DNA of 64,000 nucleotides, from assembly GCA_023898685.1 (NCBI GenBank), contig CP060234.1, forward strand, positions 1,302,001 through 1,366,000. Direction: 5' to 3'. Position 1 is the stretch's first letter. Each line of letters starts with the position of its first letter. This DNA is from Phycisphaeraceae bacterium. Lineage in GTDB: Bacteria; Planctomycetota; Phycisphaerae; Phycisphaerales; UBA1924. The notes under the pieces were generated by a model that was not told the origin of the DNA, did not search any database, and worked only from the letters and a program-made list of their open reading frames with translations. Of the stretch, positions 16,673-24,742 are shown piece after piece. The translations under genes and the position numbers were made by a program.

Positions 16673-17965
16673 TTGCTAGTCAGACTCTTTGCGGAGAACT
16701 ACGGGGTCTTCCGGGATGGATTCGATCTGTCCCTCGAGGCGACAAATCTCGGGAGTGATCGCGACCGCGGTTACTTCGAGGTTCCGATCGCGACCGAGGA
16801 CACACCGCTTCGCTTGCTGCGGCTTGCGGCTATCTATGGGCCGAATGGGTCCGGCAAGTCGACCGTTGTTCGCGCTGCCGAATCGCTCCACAATCTGGTC
16901 GTTCACTCTGGTCCGAGCCTTCAAGAGGGCAAGCGGATCGCGGGCTATGACCCATTTCGACTTGATGCCGCTACGCGGAACAAGCCGAGCACGCTCGGCT
17001 GCGAGGTGGTTGTCGGCGATCGCGTGATGGAGTACGTGATCTCTTTTACTGCAGAAGAAATCACCGAGGAGCGGATTGTCGAACGGGGACGATCCGACGA
17101 TTTTACCTGGCTCCGGCGTGGCCCAGCCGGCACAATCGAGGTCAATGGCGAGAGGCTGCCGGCTCGCATGTCGATCGATCTCTCGACGGTGACGAGGCGA
17201 AACGCCGCGGCGATATCGGTCGCCGCCCAACTCAAGCAGGATGCATTCCTGGGCGTCTACCGCGCGATCGAGGCCTCACTCCGCACGCTTGTCTGGGAGG
17301 GGCCCGGCTTCGGGGCAATGGGATACTCGCTTCGTCGCTTGCACGACGATTCGGCGTTTCGCACTTGGACCCTTGACAGGATTCTCAAGCCCGCGGATTT
17401 CGGCATTACGGATGTCCTCACAGAAGAGCGGGAGATTCCACCGAGCCTCTTCGATGAATTGTCGTCGATGATCGATGCAGGCAAACTTGATGAAATGCCG
17501 AAGTCGCTCGAGGCGGTCCTGTCCCATCGTGGCGTGGGTGGTGAGTACCCAATCGATCTCGGTGACGAATCGACCGGAACACAGAAGATGGTGGCCCTCG
17601 CGGGACCATGGTACGATGTTGTTCACGGGCAACTCACGGCGTTTGTCGACGAATTGTCGGCGAGCCTCCATCCATCACTCCTTATGGCCCTGCTTGATGC
17701 TCTCAACGCGGCGCCGAGTCGGCCGCGCTCACAGCTTGTCTTTACGGTTCACGATCCATCGCCGCTTGAGCAATCGTTGCGGCGCGACCAGGTCTACTTC
17801 ACGGAGAAGGATGACGAAGGCGTCGCTCGTCTCTTTCCGCTGGCCGAATTCAGCGATCGGAATGTGCACAACATCCGGAAGCGGTATCTTGAGGGTCGGT
17901 ATGGTGGACTTCCCAGGCTGCTTGACTTCGGTTCGCTCTTTGATGAAGTCGAGATAGGCGATTGA
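16673..17965 (+). CDS. AAA family ATPase (AAA_15/OLD-like), partner of RloB
   Basis: A 430-residue SMC/ABC-type ATPase. Walker A GPNGSGKST is at residues 56-64, a DESTGTQKM signature (compare ES.GT in AbiL, PARIS and RloA-type ATPases) at about 298-306, and Walker B with catalytic Glu in AFVDELSASLHP at about 322-333. A D-loop/His region follows (VFTVHDPSPLE). It starts at TTG 16673 behind a strong Shine-Dalgarno GAGGAGGG. The RloB-family gene follows after one base. Base composition is lower in G+C than the neighbours (34 of 60 in 17341-17400 versus 43 of 60 in 15301-15360), which suggests transfer. A role as the sensor/ATPase half of an anti-phage pair is inferred from family context. Confidence 0.85.
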   Translation: MLVRLFAENYGVFRDGFDLSLEATNLGSDRDRGYFEVPIATEDTPLRLLRLAAIYGPNGSGKSTVVRAAESLHNLVVHSGPSLQEGKRIAGYDPFRLDAATRNKPSTLGCEVVVGDRVMEYVISFTAEEITEERIVERGRSDDFTWLRRGPAGTIEVNGERLPARMSIDLSTVTRRNAAAISVAAQLKQDAFLGVYRAIEASLRTLVWEGPGFGAMGYSLRRLHDDSAFRTWTLDRILKPADFGITDVLTEEREIPPSLFDELSSMIDAGKLDEMPKSLEAVLSHRGVGGEYPIDLGDESTGTQKMVALAGPWYDVVHGQLTAFVDELSASLHPSLLMALLDALNAAPSRPRSQLVFTVHDPSPLEQSLRRDQVYFTEKDDEGVARLFPLAEFSDRNVHNIRKRYLEGRYGGLPRLLDFGSLFDEVEIGD

Positions 17966-17966
17966 T

Positions 17967-18620
17967 GTGGCACGTCCGCGCCGCACGTTCCGCGAACGAC
18001 GACCCAAGCCGGTGTGGGTCATTGCTTGCGAAGATGCCGTTTCTGCGCAGGCGTACTTTCAGGCGCTGAACAGACTATTCTCGTCGACGGTCAGTTTGAT
18101 TCTGGCGAAACAGCCGGGTCACAAGTCCTCGCCGGCGCAGGTTGTGGAGCGGGCGGCCGGCAAGTTTGGCGACCTCAGCCCATCTGACCACAATGACGAT
18201 CGTGCGTGGGCGGTATTTGATGCCGAGCCCCAACGGGGCAATGAACACAAGAACACGATCGACCACGCGGTAGCCCTTGGGCGGAAGATGCGGGTTGCAG
18301 TTGTGGTTTCGAATCCATGCTATGAGCACTGGCTTCGTCTACACATCGGATGCTGCGACGGGGGGTTTGGGTCGTCAAGAGAGGTCGTCGAGGCACTCAA
18401 GTGCGAGTGGCGCCGCGAATTCCGCAGTGAATACGTGAAGGGCAGGACAGATCCATCTCGCCTCGTCACGGTGGAGCGCCTTGATGCGGCTGTCGAACGC
18501 GCGCTCGCACAACATGCCCAGCAAGACAAGAAACGAGCGCATCGATGTCGGCCATGTGTTACCGAACTCTATCAACTCGTTGAAGAACTCAAGAAACTCG
18601 ATGAGGCGGGGCCGGAATAG
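17967..18620 (+). CDS. RloB-family protein (TOPRIM-like putative nuclease)
   Basis: A 217-residue protein with the hallmarks of the RloB domain: ACEDAVSAQAYFQAL near residues 20-34 (acidic E22), DRAWAVFDAE at 78-87 (DxE pair D85/E87) and VVSNPCYEHWLRLHIG at 112-127. These match the TOPRIM-like acidic layout of AbiLii/RloB proteins, presumed nucleases. It starts at GTG 17967, two bases after the ATPase stop, so the two genes form one transcription and probably one functional unit. The C-terminus is lysine-rich and helical. It ends three bases from the convergent cysQ-like gene. Nuclease activity and defence role follow from family knowledge (AbiL and RloAB), not from this sequence. Confidence 0.8.
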   Translation: MARPRRTFRERRPKPVWVIACEDAVSAQAYFQALNRLFSSTVSLILAKQPGHKSSPAQVVERAAGKFGDLSPSDHNDDRAWAVFDAEPQRGNEHKNTIDHAVALGRKMRVAVVVSNPCYEHWLRLHIGCCDGGFGSSREVVEALKCEWRREFRSEYVKGRTDPSRLVTVERLDAAVERALAQHAQQDKKRAHRCRPCVTELYQLVEELKKLDEAGPE

Positions 18621-18623
18621 GCC

Positions 18624-19649
18624 TCACGACGCCCCGATGCCCAACGCCTTGATCGCGCCGAGCAGCAGGCCGTGCAGCCTCGGCGGGGCGCAGATGACGC
18701 CCTTGTTCTTCTCGAGGCCCCGCCCGTGGGTGAAGTCGAGGTCGTGGCCGAAGATGTCGGTGACGGCGGCGCCGGACTGCGAGGCGATGAGCGAGCCCGC
18801 GGCGTGGTCCCAGATGCGCTCGACGTAGCCCGGGCGGGTCGGAAGTCGGAGGTAGGCGTCGGCCTGGCCCCGCGCGACGACGGCGTACTTGCACTGGCTG
18901 TCGAGGCGGACGGGCTCGCCCACCTGCTCGCCGTGGTTGTCGCGGAGATACTCGAGCACCTGGCCCACGGCCCCCAGATCGGTGTGGGCCTTCTCGACCG
19001 AGGCGCAGACGCAGATCTCCTGGCCCTCCTCGTGGTCGAGGCGGGTGATGTGGATGGGGGCCTCGGTCTCGTCGGTCGCGGAAGCCTCCCAGACGCCCTC
19101 GCCGCGGATGGCCATGTAGAGGCAGCCGTCGGGGTCGGGCACGTCGAGGGGCTCGGACATGTCGCGGGGGAGGTTGGGGCAGCCCATGACGCCGACGGTG
19201 GGGACGCCCGATTCGACATAGGCGAGGGCGACGGCGTACTGCTGGTTGCGGAGGAAGCCCTTGGTGCCGTCGATGGGGTCGAGGGTCCAGAAGCCGCGGC
19301 CGTGGGCGTCGCCGGCTCCCAGGTCGATCGCCTCGAGCATCGCGTCCTCGTCGGCGTCGGGCCAGACCTCGCGGACGGCGGCGAGAGCAGCGTCGAGATG
19401 GGGCCGGTGCTCGTCTTCACGGAGGAAGGCGCTGGCCTCTTCGGCGACGAGGGTGAATTCGCCGAGCCGTTCGCGCAGCACATGGGCGACGATGGCCTGG
19501 CTGGCGAAGTCGGCGACGGTGACCGGGCTCTTGTCGTCCTTGGTGATCGAGCGGACTTCTTCGAGGGCGGCCTGGACCTGCCGGCAGACGGCGGAGGCGC
19601 TGGTGACGGCGGCCCGGGCGGTCGCGAGCATCGCGGCGTAGTCACTCAT
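18624..19649 (-). CDS. cysQ: 3'(2'),5'-bisphosphate nucleotidase (CysQ/HAL2-like)
   Basis: A 341-residue member of the inositol monophosphatase superfamily. Metal-binding motifs are VAEEAS (about 68-73), DPIDGTKG (124-131) and ERIWDHAAGSLIA near the C-terminus. Length and the TKG form of the second motif match HAL2/CysQ enzymes that hydrolyse 3'-phosphoadenosine 5'-phosphate, the by-product of sulfotransfer, rather than simple inositol phosphatases (about 260 residues). A sulfotransferase-like gene about 2 kb away would produce that by-product. ATG 19649 follows an AGGGGA ribosome-binding site; longer upstream frames are unlikely. A role in inositol phosphate hydrolysis cannot be excluded. 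Confidence 0.85.
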   Translation of the reverse strand: MSDYAAMLATARAAVTSASAVCRQVQAALEEVRSITKDDKSPVTVADFASQAIVAHVLRERLGEFTLVAEEASAFLREDEHRPHLDAALAAVREVWPDADEDAMLEAIDLGAGDAHGRGFWTLDPIDGTKGFLRNQQYAVALAYVESGVPTVGVMGCPNLPRDMSEPLDVPDPDGCLYMAIRGEGVWEASATDETEAPIHITRLDHEEGQEICVCASVEKAHTDLGAVGQVLEYLRDNHGEQVGEPVRLDSQCKYAVVARGQADAYLRLPTRPGYVERIWDHAAGSLIASQSGAAVTDIFGHDLDFTHGRGLEKNKGVICAPPRLHGLLLGAIKALGIGAS

Positions 19650-19813
19650 GGGCGTTGTCCCCTGTTCGGGCGCGCGGCCCGGGCGTGGTGAAAAGTGCGT
19701 GAAACCTGACGGACAGTAGGGCGTGGTGCGTCCGGGTGTGGGAGGGCCGCTCGGCCCACGATGGCCCTTGTGAGGGGCCGACGCATCGTCATCGAACCTT
19801 GGGAGGCGCGGGC

Positions 19814-20812
19814 ATGGATCCAAAGGCAAGACTCATCGGGGCGTCGGTGCTGGCGGTGGCCGGGGTCGGCGTGGCGGGGTGGCTCGCGACCCGATCGCTG
19901 GGCGTCGGGCGGACGGTGCGGTCGGCGTCGCAGGCCGCGGCCGAGCAGGACCGCGCGGCCCACGAGGCCGACGCGCCGGATGGGGGAGGCACGCAGCGTG
20001 AGATCAAGCTGGACGGGCCGCCGCCGGCGTGGGTGCAGGCGAGGCAGGAGACGATGTCGACGTACAACAGCGAACTCGACTACCCATCGAAGGGCGACGC
20101 GATCGATTCCTTCGATTCGGGCGTCGGCGATCTGTCGATCGCGGCGGAGCAGGACGGGGCGCTGGGGGCGCTGGGGCTGCCCGCGCGGCGGAGCCTGATC
20201 GAGTCGTACCGCACGTTCATGCGCCCGCTCGTCGCGGCGGATCAGGCGGCGTTCGAGCAGGCGGTGGCCGACCTCGGGGGGGAAACGGGCTCGGGCGCTG
20301 CGGGCGACACGCCGGCGGCGGCGTTGTTCGGACGGCTGAGCGGCTACCTGGAGAACTCGCGCGTGGCGCTGTCGTCGGCGCGAGTGACGCCGCGAGACGG
20401 GACGAATCCGCAGGAGGTGCCCGCGGGGCCGCCGCCGATGGCGGTCGGGAAAGGGAAGTCCAAGACGGGCGTGGTGGCGATCCCGATGATGGTGGGCGTA
20501 GAGAAACAGATTGATGACGAGGGCAAGGCGGTGACGACCCGCGACCTGGCGGTGCCGCTCTCGGCGCTCTTTCCTGACGCGGCCGCCCTTGCGGCCGGGG
20601 GGGCCCAGACGATCGAGGTGTGGGCGCCGGCGAAGCTGGCGGACACGGGCGGCAAGAAGGCCGACTTTGGCCCGTCGGTGTACTTCGTGCACGACGCGGG
20701 CCGCGGGACGTGGCAGCCGGTGGCGATGCGTGTGACGCTGGTGTCCGACAAGGCGGCGGCGAAGCTGGACGAGATGATGAAAGCGGCGAGGAAGCGGTCG
20801 GTGCAGGACTGA
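19814..20812 (+). CDS. Hypothetical membrane-anchored protein
   Basis: A 332-residue protein with one N-terminal hydrophobic segment (IGASVLAVAGVGVAGWLATRS) and a soluble, presumably periplasmic remainder. No family is recognised. The middle region (about 90-170) is helical; the C-terminal part has a beta-rich segment around GVVAIPMMVGVEKQ and YFVHDAGRGTWQPVAMRVTL that could be a small beta-sandwich. It starts at ATG 19814 behind GGGAGGCG. A prepilin-like gene follows on the same strand after 74 bases, so co-expression is likely. No catalytic motif was found. Confidence 0.75.
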   Translation: MDPKARLIGASVLAVAGVGVAGWLATRSLGVGRTVRSASQAAAEQDRAAHEADAPDGGGTQREIKLDGPPPAWVQARQETMSTYNSELDYPSKGDAIDSFDSGVGDLSIAAEQDGALGALGLPARRSLIESYRTFMRPLVAADQAAFEQAVADLGGETGSGAAGDTPAAALFGRLSGYLENSRVALSSARVTPRDGTNPQEVPAGPPPMAVGKGKSKTGVVAIPMMVGVEKQIDDEGKAVTTRDLAVPLSALFPDAAALAAGGAQTIEVWAPAKLADTGGKKADFGPSVYFVHDAGRGTWQPVAMRVTLVSDKAAAKLDEMMKAARKRSVQD

Positions 20813-20886
20813 GCGACGGGCGTGGGCCGGGACTTGCGTGTGGAACCGAGGGGCGTGGGTCGGCGCGACGGGAAGGAGCATCGGCG

Positions 20887-21669
20887 ATGAGGCGTGTCAA
20901 GGCCGGGTTTACACTGATCGAAGTGCTGGTGGTGATCGCGATCGTCGCGTTGCTGATCGGGATCCTGCTTCCCGCGCTCGGGAAGGCGCGGATCACGGCG
21001 GCGCGGACCAAGGCGCTGGCGAACGCGAGGACCGTCGCCTCGATGTTCGATGTATACGCATCGAGCAACAGCGACGGATACCCGTTTGTCGAGCCCGGGT
21101 CGGAGCCGAACGGCGTGCCCGGCATGCAGTTCATCACGCTGAACTGGTATCCTGAGAACACGATCATCGCGACGAACGACCTGTTCATGCTGGGGTGGGG
21201 CTGGCCCAGCCCGCTGTCGGACGTCGCGCCGTGGGAGGAGAACTACTCGACTTGGGTGTCGCCCGGAAAGGACACAGAACTGCCCGAGCCGGACGACTTC
21301 GGCGACGAGCACCACCCGGACGACGACATCTCGTGGCGATTCAGCCACTCGTTCCTGGCCGACCCGGCGCTGTGGGACGAGACGCCGCCGGCCGATCCCT
21401 CGGCGCTACTTCGGGGGGTGCGGTCCTACGAGGTGTCGTTCCCTTCGCAGAAGGTGATGCTGTGGGACACGCACCTGGCGTTCCTGCCGACGGAGCCCGA
21501 GGTGGTGGATGGGCACTGGAACGCGCCGACGCCGATGGCGTTCGCCGACATGCACGCCGAGAGCCGCAATCCGCTGGATGCGACCGAGGGCGTGGCGAAC
21601 GCGCTGCGGGAGGGGGCCCACGAGCGGCTGAACAACACGCCGAACGGCGTGCGGGGCGTCGATTACTGA
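20887..21669 (+). CDS. Prepilin-like protein with type IV N-terminal methylation motif
   Basis: A 260-residue protein with the classic leader MRRVKAG|FTLIEVLVVIAIVALLIGILLPALGKAR; cleavage by prepilin peptidase is expected between Gly and Phe. The hydrophobic helix is followed by a hydrophilic domain rich in Asp/Glu/Trp, ending in AFADMHAESRNPLDATEG, where a planctomycete H-X9-DG-type prepilin would carry its tail motif. It lies in a plus-strand run with the membrane-anchored gene before it and a sulfotransferase after it. Probably a minor pseudopilin or secreted prepilin; the exact machine is unknown. Confidence 0.87.
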   Translation: MRRVKAGFTLIEVLVVIAIVALLIGILLPALGKARITAARTKALANARTVASMFDVYASSNSDGYPFVEPGSEPNGVPGMQFITLNWYPENTIIATNDLFMLGWGWPSPLSDVAPWEENYSTWVSPGKDTELPEPDDFGDEHHPDDDISWRFSHSFLADPALWDETPPADPSALLRGVRSYEVSFPSQKVMLWDTHLAFLPTEPEVVDGHWNAPTPMAFADMHAESRNPLDATEGVANALREGAHERLNNTPNGVRGVDY

Positions 21670-21715
21670 GATTGGCTACGCTCCGCGGCGGCGGGCGGGC
21701 CCCGTCGGAGAGCGC

Positions 21716-22567
21716 ATGCCCCGGATTCTGCACAACACGGCGAGCGGGCTGCTGAACGCGATCGTGCGGGCGGAGTCGGCCGTGCTGGAGAGGCCGGCGG
21801 GGTCGCTGGACGGCGTGGGCGTGCCGATCGTCGTCGCGAGCCACCGGCGCTCGGGCACGCACCTGACGCTCGACCTGCTGCGTCGGAACTTCCCGGCGTG
21901 CCGACCCCGGATGCTGCCGCTGGAGAACCCCCACCACGCCTACTTCAACATCGATCGGTTCGAGGCGGACACGACGATGCCCTGCACCGAGGCGGAGGCG
22001 CTGCGGATACTGAGCAAGGCGGGGCGGCCCAGCGTGAAGACGCACGCGGAGCCGGCGTTCGCGGATGTTCCGGCGTCGCACGCGGCGTTCGTGCGCGCGT
22101 TGTTCGAGCGTTCGAGGGCGATCTACGTCTGGCGTGATGGGAAGAAGGTGATGTGTTCGATGTGGACGTGGCGGCGGGTGTTCGACCCGGCGGCGCGTGT
22201 GCCGTTCGGCGAGTTCCTCCGGCAGACCGATGCGGGGGGGCGGTCGCGGCCCAGGGCGTGGGCCGAGCACGTGGCGGCGTGGCGGGCGATGGATGGCGTG
22301 CTATCGATCGAGTTCGAGCGGATCGTGAAGGACACGCGGGCGCTGCTGGAGGAGATCGGGGCGTTTATCGGGGAAACGCCGGTGATCGCCGATCCGCCCC
22401 TGCCGCGCTCGAACACGACGCGGCTAGAGAGCTACGTCTCGCGGCTCACCGGGAACCTGACGAGCACGAACCAGCACGCGGCGGGGGATCGGCCCCCGAG
22501 GCCGGAAGACGTGTTTTCGGACGAGGATCTGGCGTTTTTTGAGCGAGAGGCCGCCCGAGCGGGGTAA
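21716..22567 (+). CDS. Sulfotransferase family protein
   Basis: A 283-residue protein with both PAPS-binding elements of the P-loop sulfotransferase fold: the 5'-phosphosulfate loop SHRRSGTHLTLDLLRRNFP (about 42-60) and the 3'-phosphate segment AIYVWRDGKKVMCSMW (about 137-152). GKAGRPSVKTHAEPAF supplies the expected Lys-Thr-His segment between them. The C-terminal FSDEDLAFFEREA matches the end of the domain. It would transfer sulfate to a carbohydrate or similar acceptor. The acceptor is not predictable. The cysQ-like gene about 2 kb upstream could recycle its 3'-phosphoadenosine 5'-phosphate product. Confidence 0.82.
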   Translation: MPRILHNTASGLLNAIVRAESAVLERPAGSLDGVGVPIVVASHRRSGTHLTLDLLRRNFPACRPRMLPLENPHHAYFNIDRFEADTTMPCTEAEALRILSKAGRPSVKTHAEPAFADVPASHAAFVRALFERSRAIYVWRDGKKVMCSMWTWRRVFDPAARVPFGEFLRQTDAGGRSRPRAWAEHVAAWRAMDGVLSIEFERIVKDTRALLEEIGAFIGETPVIADPPLPRSNTTRLESYVSRLTGNLTSTNQHAAGDRPPRPEDVFSDEDLAFFEREAARAG

Positions 22568-22657
22568 CGAAGGCCGATCGTTTTGGGAATCGCCCTTGGG
22601 AACTGCGGGCGGTCTCTGGTAGGCTGCGCGTGGCTTCCAGAAACCGGGGGATATCCA

Positions 22658-24706
22658 ATGAGAAACAAGCTGTGCGCCGCGATCTTCGCGGGAACGTTGT
22701 CGGCGGTGGCGATGTCGGGGCGGGCGGCCCCGGTGTCGCAGGCCTTCACCTACCAGGGTCTGCTTCACGAAGGGGGCGGGCCCTACACGGGCAACGCCGA
22801 CTTCAAGTTCCATGTCTATGACGCGGCGACAGGCGGGCTGGAGCTGACCGACCAGGTGCTGTGGACGGGCCCGGTGGCCGACGGGGTGTTCACGACCGAG
22901 GTCGACTTCGGATCGTTCGTCTTCCTGGGCGATGCGGTGTGGCTGGAGGTGGAGGTGCGGACGCCGGCGGGGGGTGGCGGGGCGTACACGACGCTGACGC
23001 CCCGGCAGCGGATCGCGGCGACGCCGTACGCGCTCTACGCGCTGGCGGGCAACGAGGGGCCGCAGGGGCCGGTCGGGCCCCAGGGTCCGCAGGGCGCGGA
23101 CGGACCGCCCGGCGCGCAGGGGCCCCAGGGTCCGCAGGGCCCGGTGGGTCCGGAGGGTCCCGCGGGGACGACAAGCTGGCTGGGGCTGGCCGACGTCCCG
23201 GCGGGCTTTGCCGACAACATCGACAACGACACCACGTACACCGCCGGCACCGGGCTGGGTCTCTCGGGCACGCAGTTCGGCATCGCCAACAACGGCGTCG
23301 GGTTCACCCAGCTCCAGACCGACAGCAACATGCTGAGCAAGGTCAGCGGTCAGGTCATGGTCGTCTCCAACCCTCAGCAGATCACGCTGCTCGACGCGAG
23401 CGCGAAGCTCGGTATCGGCGCGCCGATCAACAACACCGCGACCTTCCAGGTCTTCCAGGGCGCCGACGCCGCCGCGGGCGGTCAGGACGGCTACGCGGTG
23501 TTCGGCTACGGCAACGGCCCCAACATCGCCATCGACAACGACGAGATCATGGCCCGCAACGCCTCCTCCGCGGCCACGCTCACCCTCAACGCCGACGGCG
23601 GGAACATCCTCCTGGGTAATTCATCCGCCGACGGGCTCGTCGGCATCGGTGTCGCCGGCCCCTCCGACCGCCTGCACATCAACTCGGCACTTGGGCAGGA
23701 CGCCATGCGCGTCCAGATCAACGGCACCACCCGATTCCGCATCGGCGCGAGCGGCGGCGTCGCGATCGGGAACAGCAACACGACCGTCGCCGACGGCGAC
23801 CTTTACGCGGCGTACAACGTGGGCATCGGCACGCCCACGCCCAGCAACCGTCTGCACATCGCGGCCGACAGCGCCCTCGCAAGCGGGCTGCAGCTGACCT
23901 ACAGCATCTGGGACACCACCCTCGCCCCCAGCCTCCTGCTCACCAACCGCGACTTCAACTTCCAGTCCAGCGCGTGGTTCCGCTTCATCTGCGGGACCGA
24001 TTTCGTCGTCGCCGCCGCCGCCGCCGCCGACATCACCGCCGCCCAGGCCATCACCCTCGACAGCGGGACCACGCTCACCCTCGACGGCACGACCGAGGTC
24101 GAGATCAACTCGAATCTCGTCGACATCAACTCGCTCGGCGTCGTCGAGATCGACGGCGGCGGCAACGTCAACATCGACTCCTCCGGGGGCATCGTCAGCG
24201 TTGAGGGCACCAACTTCACCGGCAACGCCGTCAGTGTCGGCACCACGTCCACCGCGTTCAGCCTCACCGTCAACGGCTCGGCGGGCAAGCCGGGCGGGGG
24301 GCTGTGGGGCACCTTCTCCGATCGCCGGCTGAAGACCGACATCCGGCCGCTCGCGGGCGTGCTCGACAGCCTTCTCGCCCTTGAGGGCGTGACGTTCGAG
24401 TACAAGGACCCGGACCACTTCTCCTACGCGCCGGGTCTCCAGCGCGGGTGGATCGCCCAGCAGGTGCGGGAGGTCTTCCCCGAATGGGTCGAGACGGCCG
24501 CGGATGGCTACCTGTTCGTCAACCCCCAGGGCTACGAGGCGCTGGTGGTCGAGGCGATGCGCGAGCTGCGGGAGGAGAAGGACGCGGCGGACGTGGCATT
24601 GCGGGCGCGCGTGAGCCAGCTCGAGGCGGAGAACGCGGCGCTGCGGTCGGCGCTGGGGAAGTTGCTCGGGCGCGTCGAGGCGCTCGAGGGGGCGGGGGTC
24701 GAGTAG
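22658..24706 (+). CDS. Secreted collagen-like protein with C-terminal S74 intramolecular chaperone domain
   Basis: A 682-residue protein. The order is: signal peptide (to about residue 25, GRAAPVSQAF); a beta domain to about 130; about twelve Gly-X-Y triplets (132-170, starting GPQGPVGPQG); a long repetitive beta-region with GIGTP and DRLHI motifs, as in trimeric tail fibres; and the peptidase S74 domain from about 565 (GTFSDRRLKTDIRPL, then GWIAQQVREVFPEW). In S74 proteins, cleavage occurs before the Ser of SDxRLK after trimer folding. A leucine/glutamate coiled coil (RVSQLEAENAALRSALGKLL) ends the protein. It is expected to form a trimeric surface fibre. Such proteins are common in planctomycetes and are not by themselves evidence of a prophage. 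Confidence 0.88.
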   Translation: MRNKLCAAIFAGTLSAVAMSGRAAPVSQAFTYQGLLHEGGGPYTGNADFKFHVYDAATGGLELTDQVLWTGPVADGVFTTEVDFGSFVFLGDAVWLEVEVRTPAGGGGAYTTLTPRQRIAATPYALYALAGNEGPQGPVGPQGPQGADGPPGAQGPQGPQGPVGPEGPAGTTSWLGLADVPAGFADNIDNDTTYTAGTGLGLSGTQFGIANNGVGFTQLQTDSNMLSKVSGQVMVVSNPQQITLLDASAKLGIGAPINNTATFQVFQGADAAAGGQDGYAVFGYGNGPNIAIDNDEIMARNASSAATLTLNADGGNILLGNSSADGLVGIGVAGPSDRLHINSALGQDAMRVQINGTTRFRIGASGGVAIGNSNTTVADGDLYAAYNVGIGTPTPSNRLHIAADSALASGLQLTYSIWDTTLAPSLLLTNRDFNFQSSAWFRFICGTDFVVAAAAAADITAAQAITLDSGTTLTLDGTTEVEINSNLVDINSLGVVEIDGGGNVNIDSSGGIVSVEGTNFTGNAVSVGTTSTAFSLTVNGSAGKPGGGLWGTFSDRRLKTDIRPLAGVLDSLLALEGVTFEYKDPDHFSYAPGLQRGWIAQQVREVFPEWVETAADGYLFVNPQGYEALVVEAMRELREEKDAADVALRARVSQLEAENAALRSALGKLLGRVEALEGAGVE

Positions 24707-24742
24707 AGAGGGGTGTTGCGCGAGGCGATCGCCTTGGCGCGG

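Noticed and set aside
23053..23165. Tandem DNA repeat of about nine bases
   Set aside because: It is explained by Gly-X-Y collagen codons and is not a separate element.
22658..24706. Prophage tail fibre gene
   Set aside because: The protein has a Sec signal peptide and there are no capsid, terminase, portal or integrase genes nearby; collagen/S74 proteins occur as cellular surface proteins.
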